Positions 21,556 through 32,715 are shown, counted from the stretch's first letter. The stretch: DNA of 64,000 nt from Stomoxys calcitrans (GCF_963082655.1 NC_081552.1:196559281-196623280); one strand, 5' to 3'. Numbers and translations: made by a program. Notes: a model not told the origin generated them from the sequence alone.

Positions 21556-22570
21556 ATCTCTGCAAAGAATAGCACAATAACTAGCCCTAAATCTCTCTTC
21601 ATATTCGCAAACATTTGAATATCATTTCTAAATGTGATGGCAAGTCCCTACCTCTGATGTTATTACATGTATGTATGTTGCTCGTGCATTTACATGCTCA
21701 CTCTCCAAGTTAAGAGAGGGTATCGTGTGTTTGAAATCTTTTAAGTACATAACATAAATTACCATCCCAAAAAAGAAAATGAAACAGGAATCACCCGTGT
21801 TGTTGCTGCTGATATTGTATCACACTGAGATTGCTTTTGTGCCTCGTCCCCAGCTGCTACTTTGGTGTCATGTGAGGGACAAGAACCTATAAAAAAATTC
21901 TTCCAAATAGTTTGGTTGACAAGAGCAGAGGCAGCGCGAATGTATACTCACTTGCACACACCACTTACTCGCACACCAGAAAGAAAGACCCATAAAAGTG
22001 ACAAGAAGCACTTGCTCACATATGTTACTCATATGCCAAAAGTGAGGAGCTATCTAAAGTGGTGGGCTGAGCGGCTCGCAGACTCTCAGGCCGTACACAC
22101 ACTTATTTTTTGTCATTTTGGCTGTTTGTTTTTGTGACAAAGATATGCTGTTTTCCCAGTTTTCTTTTTTTTCAAGTTTGCTAACTTACCCCCCGCTAAT
22201 AAAACGATGACGTCGACGGCAGCGAGGACGACAACATCAACCTGAAGTACCACAAACACTTTTTTAACACTGTGACACCAACGCCTGGTCGTTGGTGTTT
22301 GAAGAATAACAGCAAGCACAGTGTTACGATTTCAGTTTACTTTAGACACACTTGAACTACTTGGACAATTGTGATAACATAGAAATGAGAGCACGAAGTA
22401 TGCCTTAAGGTTTAAGCACTGGGGAGGCCCGGTGGAAATCTTCATGCGGCCTCAGCGTTACTTGTCACTTTCGTCCTTTCTTCATACTGGGGGAGGTACT
22501 CCGAACCCAGGGAAAACCCTGAAGCCTGGATCTATTCCGTATATCGGGATCAAATCATAAAATGACATGC
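21556..22570. other. No gene recognised
   Basis: Single-copy-looking DNA. 22400-22560 is more GC-rich (GGGAGGCCCGGTGGAAATCT and GGGGGAGGTACTCCGAACCC) and may be part of an unrecognised element. No motif can be assigned. Confidence 0.4.
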
Positions 22571-22572
22571 AT

Positions 22573-22766
22573 CCGTGAGTCGTTATAGAGGCATGAAATG
22601 GGCACACTTTCAGGCGGAATTATGGGATAAGCATACTGATTATGTTGCACGGGGGATGTGCTTAGTCAAGAATGGGTCACAATTCTCACAGGCTTCGGTT
22701 TCAGCGTCGTTGTCTTTGGAATATTTGACCTCTTCGACATATCCCATGCGGCAATATGAAGTCTAA
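22573..22766 (+). other. Short open frame, possible LINE linker fragment
   Basis: SRYRGMKWAHFQAELWDKH and TDYVARGMCLVKNGSQFSQA are protein-like. The W..F...L pattern resembles the region between endonuclease and RT of some LINEs, but this is weak. It ends at the start of HINE-like repeats. Confidence 0.25.
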
Positions 22767-23039
22767 TGGTAAGCTCAAAATAAAGAATTTGTTAAACAAA
22801 ATTGGGGCTGAGGAAACTAGAGGAGCGCCCCACCCGAACGGGCGTGTATACCGATTGGGTCATTTAGGGTTTCAAATGAAATGCTTTCGGAAAAAAAACT
22901 ACAAATCTGATATTAAAATCTCGCTCCAAGAGTCTAGGGGATGACTCACCCACAGAAAACCCAAAATGTAAATGCTAGCCGATCGGGACAATATAAGACT
23001 CCATAAAAAAGGACTTTGAAAGTAGAGCGCAGCAGCCTC

Positions 23040-23280
23040 AACTTTACACTTATATTGGAATGTCAGTACCGGCTAGATCTCCGTTTTGCATTTCCAGTAC
23101 AATGGTCTATGCAGCAGTATTGATGATATCGTAGACTTTATGAGTCGGAACTGAACCAAGGTAGCGGTGATCCAGGAGACAAGCCTGAGCAAAACCTGCA
23201 CAGTTGTCATGGAGACCTATCACATCTACGCTTGACGTTAGTGACCAATATTTTGGAATGTATGCGATAAGTCAAGTCTG
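23040..23280 (+). pseudogene. LINE endonuclease (EEP) N-terminal fragment
   Basis: In the frame starting at 23092 the translation is FQYNGLCSSIDDIVDFMSRN, a stop, then TKVAVIQETSLSKTCTVV. The VIQET box is the metal-binding glutamate motif near the N-terminus of apurinic-type LINE endonucleases. It follows a start resembling LQxNxNGL. Only ~50 residues are kept. The lineage is not certain; the motif fits the RNase H-bearing LINEs here. Confidence 0.65.
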
Positions 23281-23345
23281 GAGCTGCAGAGGTTAGCATG
23301 TTCTCGTATGACTCTGAACGTCTGAATGAAAAACTGGCGAAAACA
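23281..23345 (+). mobile_element. Degraded SINE head
   Basis: GGAGCTGCAGAGGTTAGCAT and GTATGACTCTGAACGTCTGA align with the head of the SINE at 19135-19190. The B box is decayed and no body follows. Confidence 0.5.
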
Positions 23346-24319
23346 TCCGAAACTTTTTTAAATCTCGGGCATGTGTGCAGCGATTTAAGCCAAATTTAGT
23401 TTGTCATCTAATGGTAACTCACGAATTTGTTAAACACTTTTGAGGTTAAGCAAACTAGAGGAGCGCCCCACCCGAACAGGCATACATACCGATTGGCTCC
23501 TTATGGGCATTATGTAAAAGGTATTTAGAAATAAAGTACAAATCTGATAAAAAAAATTTCATTCCCAGTGTTTAGAGACCGCCCACCGGCAAAACCCAAA
23601 TATTTGAGTGATCGGGACATTATGGGACTCAAAGAAAGCAATTAATGTCCCCCAGCAGCACATGTATAATAATCCTCTGGGCACCAGTTTCTAATTATTT
23701 AAAGAATAATCTATTTTGAAAAAGCTGACATAGTTATAAACGAATTTGTATCACAATTTTAAGGTTATGCAAACTAGGGGAGCGCCCCACCCGAACGGGC
23801 ATGTATACCGATTGAGTCATAATGGGCATTAAATGAAAGGTATTTGAAAATAGATTACAAATGTGATATACAAATTTGGCTACATGTATGAAAAGGCTGC
23901 CCATCGCAAAAAGATCCAAATATTGATTGATCGGGACATTATGGGACTCAGTGAAAAGTTCTTTGGCTGTAAAGTATTTTGAGCGCAAGTATCTGTGGGG
24001 CCCATTCCCCAGCAGGACATGTAGACCTATGGGGTTAATATTAGACCAAATATAAGGTTTTTGAGAGCCTCTGACCACCAGCTTGAAATTATTTAAAGAA
24101 CAATCCTATTTCGAAAGGTTAACACAGTTATAAATGAATGTGTATCACAATTTTGAGATTAATCAAGTTAGGGAGCGTTGGTTTGAGCCAATGTGTGAGA
24201 GCTCCCATTGTCATGGTGAACAGTGACATTTCTGTTGTACGTTTTTCGAGTTCCTCCCAAGACATCAGGTAATCAAAATTGACCTATGTTGCTTAAGCCG
24301 AACAGTAGCCACATGACAA

Positions 24320-25015
24320 GTTTTGTCAGACGACCATTTGCTGCCGATTGCTTTTTTCCATGAACAACGTTCGTAGAATTGGCCCCGTCTCAACCAAGTC
24401 TGTAAATAATTGCGTCCTCGTAAAGCTCAAGAAGTCAAGTCGGAGATGGGTTTATATGGGAGCTATATTGGGTGGTGAAAAAATTCAGACCGTACTTGGC
24501 ACTGTTATCGGAAGTCGTAACAAAACACCACAAACAAATCTCTATAGAAAATAAGTGTTTATTCGACAAACAGCCTTATAGACAGACCGACGGACGGAGA
24601 CACCGACAGATTGGCAAGAAGACGTACGGATGCATTGAAAGACGGAAGGACCAGACAGACAAACGGATTGACAAACCGACGGCTTGGCAGAAAGTCATAT
24701 GGAGGGACAAAAAGACGTAAGGACGTGCGGACAGAGAGAAGTACGGATGGGCAGACACACATACGGACGGACAAACGTACGGCCGTACAGACCGATAGAC
24801 AGACAGAAGTACAGACAAACCGACGGATTGGCACGGACAGCCGAACAGACGTACGGACAGACATACAGGCGTACGGACAGACCTACAGGCAGACTTACAG
24901 GTGGACAGACGTACGGACGGACAAATGGTCATGCCTAAACCAACTTAGAATGTCAAGATGGTCTCAAATGTCAAGAAGAATACATATTGCACCTACAACA
25001 GTAGGATAGGGGGCA
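24320..25015 (+). mobile_element. MM fragment with greatly expanded (GTCY)n tract
   Basis: One MM unit (24400-24545: GTCAAGTCGGAGATGGGTTT and ACCGTACTTGGCACTGTTAT) is followed by a ~365-bp degenerate GACGGACA/GACAGACG tract (24570-24935). Then comes a core-like ATGCCTAAACCAACTTAGAA and an imperfect terminus near 25000. Frames are open on both strands because the tract lacks stops. Confidence 0.75.
24570..24935. repeat. Degenerate tetranucleotide (GACR/GTCY)n tract, ~365 bp
   Basis: Irregular repeats of ACGGACAGACAG, GACGTACGGAC and CAGACCGAC run throughout. In other MM copies the tract is 10-60 bp. Open frames of over 100 codons on both strands are an expected consequence of the low-complexity sequence, not genes. 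Confidence 0.85.
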
Positions 25016-25073
25016 TATTCACTTAGTCTTTCCGTTTACAACACATCGAAATACCCAAAATCCGACTCTACAA

Positions 25074-25279
25074 CTTCATATAGTCGGCGTTGACAAATTT
25101 TTTCACAGCTTGTGACTCTGTAATTGCATTCTTTCTTCTGTCAGTTATCAGCTGTTACTTTTAGATTGCTTTAGAAAAAAGTGTAAAAAAGTATATTTGA
25201 TTAAAGTTCATTCTAAGATTTATTAAAAATGCATTTACTTTCTTTTAAAAAATCCGCAATTACTTTTTGGGCAACCCAA
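25074..25279 (+). mobile_element. Mariner-type MITE, left end missing
   Basis: It matches the 237-bp MITE at 37442-37678 from TTCATATAGTCGGCGTTGAC to the right terminal repeat TTACTTTTTGGGCAACCCAA (to 25279), followed by TA. The left terminal repeat (TTGGGTTGCCC) is deleted or was lost with the MM flank. It is inserted in an MM-II element. Confidence 0.85.
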
Positions 25280-25459
25280 TACATATATTTCCGATTGTCG
25301 TAAAATTACAAGACGATTTAATGATTTCCCTGTGTCACACCGTCCGACCTTTAGTGTGTCGGTCACTTGCAATCACGCTACAGTCTTTAAAAATTAAGAA
25401 ATTGTGCTGAAATTTGGCCAAATCGGACAATATTGAGATATAGCTGCTATACGTAGGAA

Positions 25460-25508
25460 GTTTTCCCTGTTCCTTAATTAAATGTTCATGGGCAAATTTG
25501 CATTTATG
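25460..25508 (+). mobile_element. SINE tail fragment (~48 bp)
   Basis: GTTTTCCCTGTTCCTTAATT and AAATGTTCATGGGCAAATTT plus GCATTT match the 3' end of the SINE at 13750-13790 and 19400-19447. The flanks ATAGCTGCTATA and TATGCTGCCATA may be a degraded target duplication. This would be a strongly 5'-truncated insertion in MM-II. Confidence 0.6.
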
Positions 25509-26845
25509 CTGCCATATGACTGATCTGATCCGATTCGGCTGAAATGCGGAACAGTGAGTTGTAGAAGGACATCCGATATCCGAACTACATATAAGGCATA
25601 TAGGGCCATATTCACATATAGCTGCCATATAGACCAATCTGCGGATTCAGGGTCTTCAGCCCATTAAAGCAGCATTTATTACCAGATTTCGCTTAAGTTG
25701 TGAACAGTGATTTGCAGCAGGACACCCGATAGACGTACAGTGTATGATCCAAATCGGACCATATTTGGATATAGCTGGCATATAGATCAATCTGTGACTT
25801 CATTTATTAAAATAAAAATCGCATCTAAAGCACGATTTCGCTAAAATTTGAAGCAATGAATTGGACTAGGCCACTCGATAATCAATTAGAGTGGATCAGA
25901 CCACATTTGGATATCTGATTTTGGTGAAATCTTCACTTCTAGAGACTCTAGAGGGCGCTATTACTACTTGATTTGACTGAAATTTTGCATGAGGTGTTTT
26001 GTTTTGACTTAAAACAACAATGATAAGCATGGTCCGACTCGGTTCAAAACCTGATATAGTTCACATGCGAACCGATCTCTCGATTTTACTTCTGGAGTCT
26101 TCATAACCTGATACAGATCCCGATCTCGGATCACGACTTCTTGAGACTCTAGAGGGCGCAATTATAATCCGATTTGTCTGCAACTTTGCAGGAGGTGGTT
26201 TGTTATGATTTTCAACAACTACGCCAAGTATGGTCTAAATCGGTTGATAAACCGATATAGCTCCCATAGAAACCAATCTCGGATCTTGACTTCTTGAGAC
26301 TCTAGAGGGCGCCAATCTCATTCGATTTGTTTGAAATTTTCCATGTGGCGTTTTGATTTGACTTCTAATACCTATGATAAGTATGATCCAAATAGATACA
26401 TAACCTGATGCAGCTTCCATATGAACAGTACTCTGATTTGGCTGAAATTTTGCATGAGGTGTTTTGTTTTGACTTAAAACAACAATGATATGCATGGTCT
26501 GATTCGGTTCAAAACCTGATATAGTTCCCATGCGAACCGATCTCTCGATTTTACTTCTGGATCCTTCATAGCCTGAAATAGATCTCGGATCTCGACTTCT
26601 TGAGACTCTAGAGGGCGCAATTATAATCCAAATTGTCTGCAACTTTGCAGACAAATCGGAAACCGATATAGCTCTAGAGGGCGCCAATCTCACCCGATAT
26701 GTCTGAAATATTCCATGAGATGTGTCGCTTTGACTTCCAATACCAATGCCAAGTATGGTCCAAATCGACACATAACCTGATATAGCTCCCATATAAACTG
26801 ATCTCGGATCTTCACTTCTTGAGACTCCAGAGGGCGCTATTATTA

Positions 26846-27260
26846 TAGATAGCGCTCACCATTCATAGTTACGTTACGATTCGCATCATCTTTGAAGAAG
26901 TACGGTCCAATGATGCCACCAGCCCATAAACCTTACCAATCTGTGACTTTTTCGGGATGCATTTTGGTAGCTTTTGCAATGCTTCTGGCTGATCTTCACT
27001 CCAAAATCGACAATTCTGTTTATTTACGTAACCAGCGAGCCAACAATGAGCTTCGTCGCTCAATGGAAGAAGCACAGGATAAACCTTCTTAACAGAGCCG
27101 GCATTTTGATAATAGAATTCAGTAATTTGCAAGCTTTGTTCGTTTGTAAGACGATTCTTGGTTAAATTATAGACCAAACTGAAGATTTTTGACAGTGAAT
27201 CAAAACACGAAACGAATGTGAGCTGTTTTAAGCAGTTTTGCCAAAAAGATTTTTGATTTT
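26846..27260 (-). pseudogene. Mariner-like (Tc1/mariner DDE) transposase remnant, internally deleted
   Basis: The minus frame 26869-27177 starts MVYNLTKNRLTNEQSLQITE, then FYYQNAGSVKKVYPVLLP, an N-terminal helix-turn-helix-like part. It jumps to LSDEAHCWLAGYVNKQNCRF and WSEDQPEALQKLP, the region of the second catalytic aspartate. A frameshift follows, after which GLWAGGIIGPYFFKDDANRN is readable (about 26945-26870). About 130 residues between the two parts are absent, as is everything C-terminal of about 26850. It is a dead, non-autonomous relic, not obviously of the same family as the MITEs here. Confidence 0.75.
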
Positions 27261-28310
27261 TTTTTTTTTTTTTGGATATAAATAAAACATTTCCGACTTT
27301 GTTTCTTTCTTAACTCACTTCTAAGGCAGCTATATTCTAGGGTATTTTCCAACCCATTCAAAATTTTTAATTTCCCTCCAAACACTGTGCCATCAGACAG
27401 GGAGAGTTAGACGCTGCATGGACATGAACAAGATATGTGTTGGTCCCAGCATTCTCACCGTTATTGCCGTGGAAAATTGTATTTCTCGTACGGCATAGCT
27501 GTTTAGTGTGCCCAATAACACCAGAGTCAGCTGCATGGTACCCTGTCTGATTTTTCCAAGCACTTGGAAAGACGGACACTGCGTAATTTAAGCAGTGAAA
27601 AGACCAACAGTTCGCCGTAATTGCTATTTTTGGCCTGGGTTTAATAAAGAATATGTAATACAGCAAATTTTTTCATTGGATCCTGTAATCTTTTGTGTGC
27701 TGACACACACCACCGCCGCCATGAGTGGTAAGAAGTTAGATGTAATTTAGATGTTATCGTCTATAAATTATACATGAAATCCATATAATTTAGTGACCCA
27801 ATTTCCTGGCTACAGCACCCAAAGGACTGAATGAAAAGGGAACAAGGCTGAGGGTTTTTCTTTAAAACAAAAAAAAATCTAATGAATTAATTTGAAGGAC
27901 ATGATGTGATATTAACATTTAAAGAGACAAAATGGGGTGTGTGATGTGACAAAGACCTAAATACAACAACAAAAAGGACAAAGGACGAACTGAACTTGGA
28001 ATGCCCCCACCTTCAGGGAGGTGGGTATTGCATGAAGCCCATGATGTTTTACCTTAAAAAACTTAAAACCTTTTCTAAATCATTTTTGCCTTAATTTAAA
28101 GTTTTGTACTCATTCAGTTTAAATTGATAGCTTCGAAAAGTGGGGCAGTTTCAATTTCATAGCATCAGCTGTTAAGTCCTAGCGTATTAAGAACTTGAAA
28201 ACTGCCAATCACTTTGCCCAAATTATTTCTTGTCCATTACTGTGAAGCCTCTTTTTTGCGGCCTTTCCCTTTGGGGCTATTTAATTTGATGAGTTTGATG
28301 ATTTTCTTTT
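27261..28310. other. No gene recognised
   Basis: AT-rich single-copy-looking sequence with a poly(T) tract at about 27258-27274. No frame with a known motif was found. Confidence 0.45.
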
Positions 28311-29945
28311 TTTTTTGTTATACCCTCCACCATGGGATGGGGGCACACTAAATTCGTCATTCTGTTTGTAACTCCTCGAAATAGTCGTCAAAGACCACAT
28401 AAAGTATATATATTCTTGATCATCATGACATTCTAAGTGGATCTAGCCATGTCCGTCCGTCTGTCTGTACGTCCGTCCGTCTGTCTGTTTGTCGAAAGCA
28501 CGCTAACTTTCAAAGCTAGCCGCTTGAAATTTTGCACAAATACTTCCAAGTAGTGTAGGTCGGTTGGGATTGTAAATGGGCTATATCGGTCCATGTTTTC
28601 ATATAGCTGCCATACAAACCAATCTAAGATCTTGACTTCTTGAGCCACTAGAGGGCGCAATTTTCATCCGATTTAGCTGAAATTTTGCATGAGGTGTTTT
28701 GTTATGACTTCCAATAGATATGTTGAGTATGGTTCAAATCGGTTTATAACCTTGTATAGCGGCCATATAAACCGATCTGGGGTCTTGTATTCCTGAGCAA
28801 CTAGAGGGCGCAATTCCTATCCGATTTGGCTGAAATTTAGCACGAGGTGTTTTGTTATGATTTTCAACAACTGTGTTAAGAATGGTTCAAATCGGTCCAT
28901 AACCTGATTTAGCTGCCATATAAACCGATCTGTGGTCTTGACTTCTTGAGCCACTAGAGGGCGCAATTATTATGCGATTTAGCTGAAATTTTGCATGAGG
29001 TGTTTTGTAGTGACTCCCAACAACTGTGTTAAGAACGGTTCAAATCAGTCCATAACCTGATATAGCTGTCATATAAACCGATCTGGGGTCTTGACTTCTT
29101 GAGCCACTAGAGGGCGCAATTATTATCCGATTTAGCTGAAATTTTTCGTGAGGTTTTTTTTAATGACTTCCAACAACTGTGTTAAGAATGGTTCAAATCG
29201 GTACATAACCTGATATAGCTGTCATATAAACCGATCTGGGGTCTTGACTTCTTGAGCCACTAGAGGGCGCAATTATTATGCGATTTAGCTGAAATTTTTT
29301 GAGGGGTTTTTTTAATGACTTCCAACAACTGTGTTAAGAATGCTTCAAATCGGTCCATAACCTTGTATAGCTGCCATATAAACCGATCTGGGGTCTTGAC
29401 TTCTTGAGCCACTAGAGGGCGCAATTATTATGCGATTTAGCTGAAAATTTTTGAGGGGTTTTTTTAATGACTTCCAACAACTGTGTTAAGAATGCTTCAA
29501 ATCGGTCCATAACCTGATTTAGCTGCTATAGAAACCAATCTGGGGTCTTGACTTCTTGAGCCACTAGAGGGCGCAATTATTATCCGATTTAGCTAAAATT
29601 TTGCATGAGGTGGTTTGTTATGATTTTCAACAACTGTGTTAAGAATGGTTCAAATCGGTACATAACCTGGTATAACTGCCATATAAACCAATCTGGGGTC
29701 TTGACTTCTACAGGGAGCAATTCCTACCCGATTTGGCTGAAATTTTGTACGACGGTTTCTGCCATGACCTTCAACATACGTGTCGAATATGGTCTGTATC
29801 ATCCATATCCAATATTATAGCAATTCTTTTCTTTTATGCTTTGTTTGCCTTAAAAGAGATACCGTGGCAAGAGCTCGACAAATGCGATCCATGGTGGAGG
29901 GTATATAAGATTCGGCTTGGCCGCACGTTTTTACTTGTTCATTAT
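28311..29945 (-). mobile_element. Complete MM-I element, minus orientation
   Basis: Both ends are present: TATACCCTCCACCATGGGAT at 28319 and GGCCGCACGTTTTTACTTGT at 29920-29940. Read from the left there is CATTCTGTTTGTAACTCCTC, a TATATATATT tract, the core GACATTCTAAGTGGATCTAG and (GTCCGTCTGTCT)n. About nine units with spacing of 152-155 bp follow. Six units contain an exact CCACTAGAGGGC. This is the best reference copy for the family in the window. No transposase or coding capacity is evident. Confidence 0.92.
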
Positions 29946-30895
29946 TCTTGTCATTTTCTTAACTTTGGCTGTGTGCTTGGTGGGAGGGTGGTATGGATTT
30001 GCTATTGTTGCAGTCTTATTGGTTTATTTATTGGCCGAGAGAAGCTTCTCATTCGTTTGCATTTTCCTAATAATCAAAACATGAATTTGCCGAATTTTAA
30101 TATTTTAAGCTTTGACACAAGTTGAAGGAATGGTCCTTCCATGGTTCGCTTTTCATTTTCTCTGTGTTTTTCTTCTGTTTCTTTTTTTCCATTGGCTTCA
30201 AGTGAAAAGAACTTGGCAATAGGATGTTGAAACCCATTTCAGGATTAATATTTTTTTTATGTAGTTTTCTCTGGGCAAACACTGTGTTTTTCTTTGATTG
30301 TTTTTTGTTTTCCTAAGCGTTTGCCTGATGACGAAGGTTGCTCGCCATCTGATGTAGTTGCTGACTTTTAAGAAGCACCAATTCCCAAGCTTTATTTTTG
30401 GAATTGGTGCGGTGGGTAAAAGAAAGACAATATTATTTTTTTATCCTAGAAAAACATGGAACTTCCATAAAATTTACAAAGAGCGAAGGAAAAGGAGTTG
30501 GGGAAAAAAATATTGAAATTATTTTGATGTGTGTTCAATTTAATACGATTTATTTTCCCTTGGATTCGAATTTCCATATATACCCTAGAGGCAGTGGACA
30601 TTTTTGTGGCAGATGTAGAGAAAATTCTTTTCCAATTGACTTTTCTCACTTTATAATGTCTATATCTGAGTTTGTTAGAGTTCTCTTTTTTGTATTGAGT
30701 GGTGACAAATTTAATTTAAATTCTCAGTTGAATCGCATAATAAATCGATATTTTGGCAAATTAAATTGCCAAAGGACCATTAGCAACCTAGAAAAAAGTT
30801 CCAGGAGGAGTAACAAAAACGCTAGCAACAAAACAAAGCATTGCGAAGCATAGGTAAGAATGTAGAGGATTTGCTAGAAAAATTGATAAAAACGA
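29946..30895. other. No gene recognised
   Basis: AT-rich DNA. The 151-codon + frame at 30398-30853 shows no recognisable motif and has AT-driven codon content; I do not call it a gene. Confidence 0.4.
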
Positions 30896-30897
30896 TA

Positions 30898-32640
30898 TAA
30901 AAACAAGTAAGAGCGTGCCAAGTTCGGCCGGGCCAAATCTTATATACCCTCCACCATGGAAAGCATTTGTCGAGTTTTTTGCGCGGTATCTCTTTTTAGG
31001 CATACAACGAATAATGAATAAGAACTGTTATGCTATTTGAGCTGTATCAAGTTATAGTCCGATTCTGACTATAAATGAATTGAATGCTGAACATTGCGGA
31101 AGTCATTGTGTTCAATTGTTTCAAGCCATAAATCGATTAGGACCATATTGGACACGTGTTTTGCAGGTCATAGGAGAAGTCGTTCTACAAAATTTCAGCC
31201 AAATCGGATGAGAATTGCGCGATCTAAAAGCTGAAGAAGTCAAGACCCATGATCGGTTTATACGGCAGTTATATCAGGTTATGAACCGATTTGAACCGTA
31301 CTTAGCACAGCTGCTAAAAGTCATAACAAAACACCTCATGTAAAATGTCATCTAAATTGGATGAGAATTGCGCCCTCTAGCGGATCAAAAAGACAAGATC
31401 CAAGATCGGTTTATATGGCAGCTATACCAGGTTATGGAACGATTTCAATCATACTTAGCACAGCTGTTGGAAGTTATAACAAAACATGTCATGCCAAATT
31501 TCAGTCAAATCGAATGAGAATTGTGCCCTCTAGAGGCTCAAGAAGTCAAGACCCCAGATCGGTTTATATGGCAACTATATCAGGTTCTATATCGATTTCC
31601 ACCATACTAAGCACAGTTGTTGGATATCATAATAAAATACCTCATGCAAAATGTCATCCAAATTGGATGAGAATTGTGCCCTCTAGAGGCTCAAGAAGTC
31701 AAGACCCCAGATCGGTTTATATGGCAACTATATCAGGTTCTATATCGATTTCCACCATACTAAGCACAGTTGTTGGATATCATAATAAAATACCTCATGC
31801 AAAATGTCATCCAAATTGGATGAGAATTGCGCCCTCTAGCGGCTCAAGAAGTCAAGACCCCAGATCGGTTTATATGGCAACTATATCAGGTTCTATACCG
31901 ATTTCCACCATACTAAGCACAGTTGTTGGAAATAATAACAAAATACCTCATGCAAAATGTCATCCAAATTGGATGAGAATTGCGCCCTCCAGCGGCTCAA
32001 GAAGTCAAGACCCCAGATCGGTTTATGTGGCAGCTATACCAGGTTATGGACCGATTTCAATCATACTTAGCACAGCTGTTGGAAGTTATAACAAAACACG
32101 TCATGCTAAATTTCAGCTAAATCGGATAATAATTGCGCCCTGTAGTGGCTCAAGAAGTCAAGACCCAAGATAGGTTTATATGGCAGCTATATCAAAACAT
32201 AGACCGATTTCAACCATACTTAGCACAGTTGTTAGAAGTGATACTAAAACACTATGTGCAAAATTTCAGTCAAATCGGATGAGAAAAGCGCCCTCTAGAG
32301 GCTCAAGAAGTCACGACCCAAGAACGGTTTATATGGCAGCTATATCAAAACATGGACCGATTTGACCCACTTACAATCCTAACCGACCTACACTATTAAA
32401 AAGCATTTGTGCAAAACTTCAAGCGGCTGGCTTTACTCCTTCGAAAGTAAGCGTGCTTTCGACAAACAGACGGACGAATGGACAGACGGACATGGCTGGT
32501 TCGACTTAAAATTACATGACGATCAAGAATATATATACTTTATGGGGTCTTAGACGCATATTTTAAGATGTTACAAACAAAATGATGAAATTAGTACACC
32601 CCCATCCTATGCTCGAGGTTATAATATTTGAAGATTACAA
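30898..32640 (+). mobile_element. Complete MM-I element, plus orientation
   Basis: The leader AAAACAAGTAAGAGCGTGCC is followed by about eight units, of which four between 31528 and 32140 are spaced exactly 153 bp. The pre-core is ACCCACTTACAATCCTAACC. (ACGG)n (about 32465-32490), a core with CATGGCTGGTTCGACTTAAA, TATATATAC, GGGGTCTTAGACGCATATTT and the end ACCCCCATCCTATGC follow. The units carry GCCCTCTAGCGG or GCCCTCTAGAGG variants. Confidence 0.9.
31361..32173 (+). other. Repeat-derived open frame in MM-I (270 codons)
   Basis: Five 51-residue repeats each contain RGSRSQDPRSVYMATISGS and TILSTVVG. The second and third units are identical at nucleotide level except for the last few bases. 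The phase equals that of the frames at 9307-10179, 45035-45679 (plus) and 59583-60401 (minus). No start context or domain supports a gene. Confidence 0.25.
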
Positions 32641-32715
32641 AAATTTCTATTTTTTTAATTGGATTAATTAAAAAATTAATTGAAAGTTTTTATTGAGTAT
32701 GCAATTTTTGTACCC
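32641..32715. other. AT-rich spacer
   Basis: The sequence has TTAATTGGATTAATTAAAAA, and a similar ATTAATT-rich flank occurs at 34300-34420 on the other side of the MM-II copy. The MM-II may therefore sit inside an older AT-rich repeat. Confidence 0.35.

Larger units (their letters stand above)
22767..24175 (+). mobile_element. HINE-like repeats in three blocks, interrupted
   Basis: Three related blocks start with AAACTAGAGGAGCGCCCCAC, CCGAACGGGC and TACCGATTGGGTCAT (about 22810, 23450 and 23770). Units with ATCGGGACATTATGGGACTC follow. Between blocks 1 and 2 lie a LINE endonuclease fragment and a degraded SINE head. No CTAGT terminus was seen. Confidence 0.55.
25016..26845 (-). mobile_element. 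MM-II/MM-I array, minus orientation, split by a MITE
   Basis: It starts with a decayed terminus and GTCTTTCCGTTTACAACACA at 25016-25070. It resumes after the MITE with GACGATTTAATG and TGTGTCGGTCACTTGC. MM-II units (25380-25920) grade into MM-I-like units with TTGAGACTCTAGAGGGCGC (25930-26840). The leader terminus is missing at the right, where a transposase fragment begins. A repeat-derived minus frame lies at 26235-26792. Confidence 0.75.

Noticed and set aside
24559..25009. Open frames of 100-132 codons on both strands rich in R, T, D / S, V, C
   Set aside because: They are translations of the (GTCY)n tract, which lacks stop codons in most frames.
26846..27260. The transposase remnant as the source of the TTGGGTTGCCC MITEs
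   Set aside because: Its catalytic-region motif looks like a different Tc1/mariner lineage, and no TTGGGTTGCCC ends flank it.
30398..30853. 151-codon open frame as a host gene
   Set aside because: AT-driven composition, no recognised domain, and an overlapping minus frame of similar quality.
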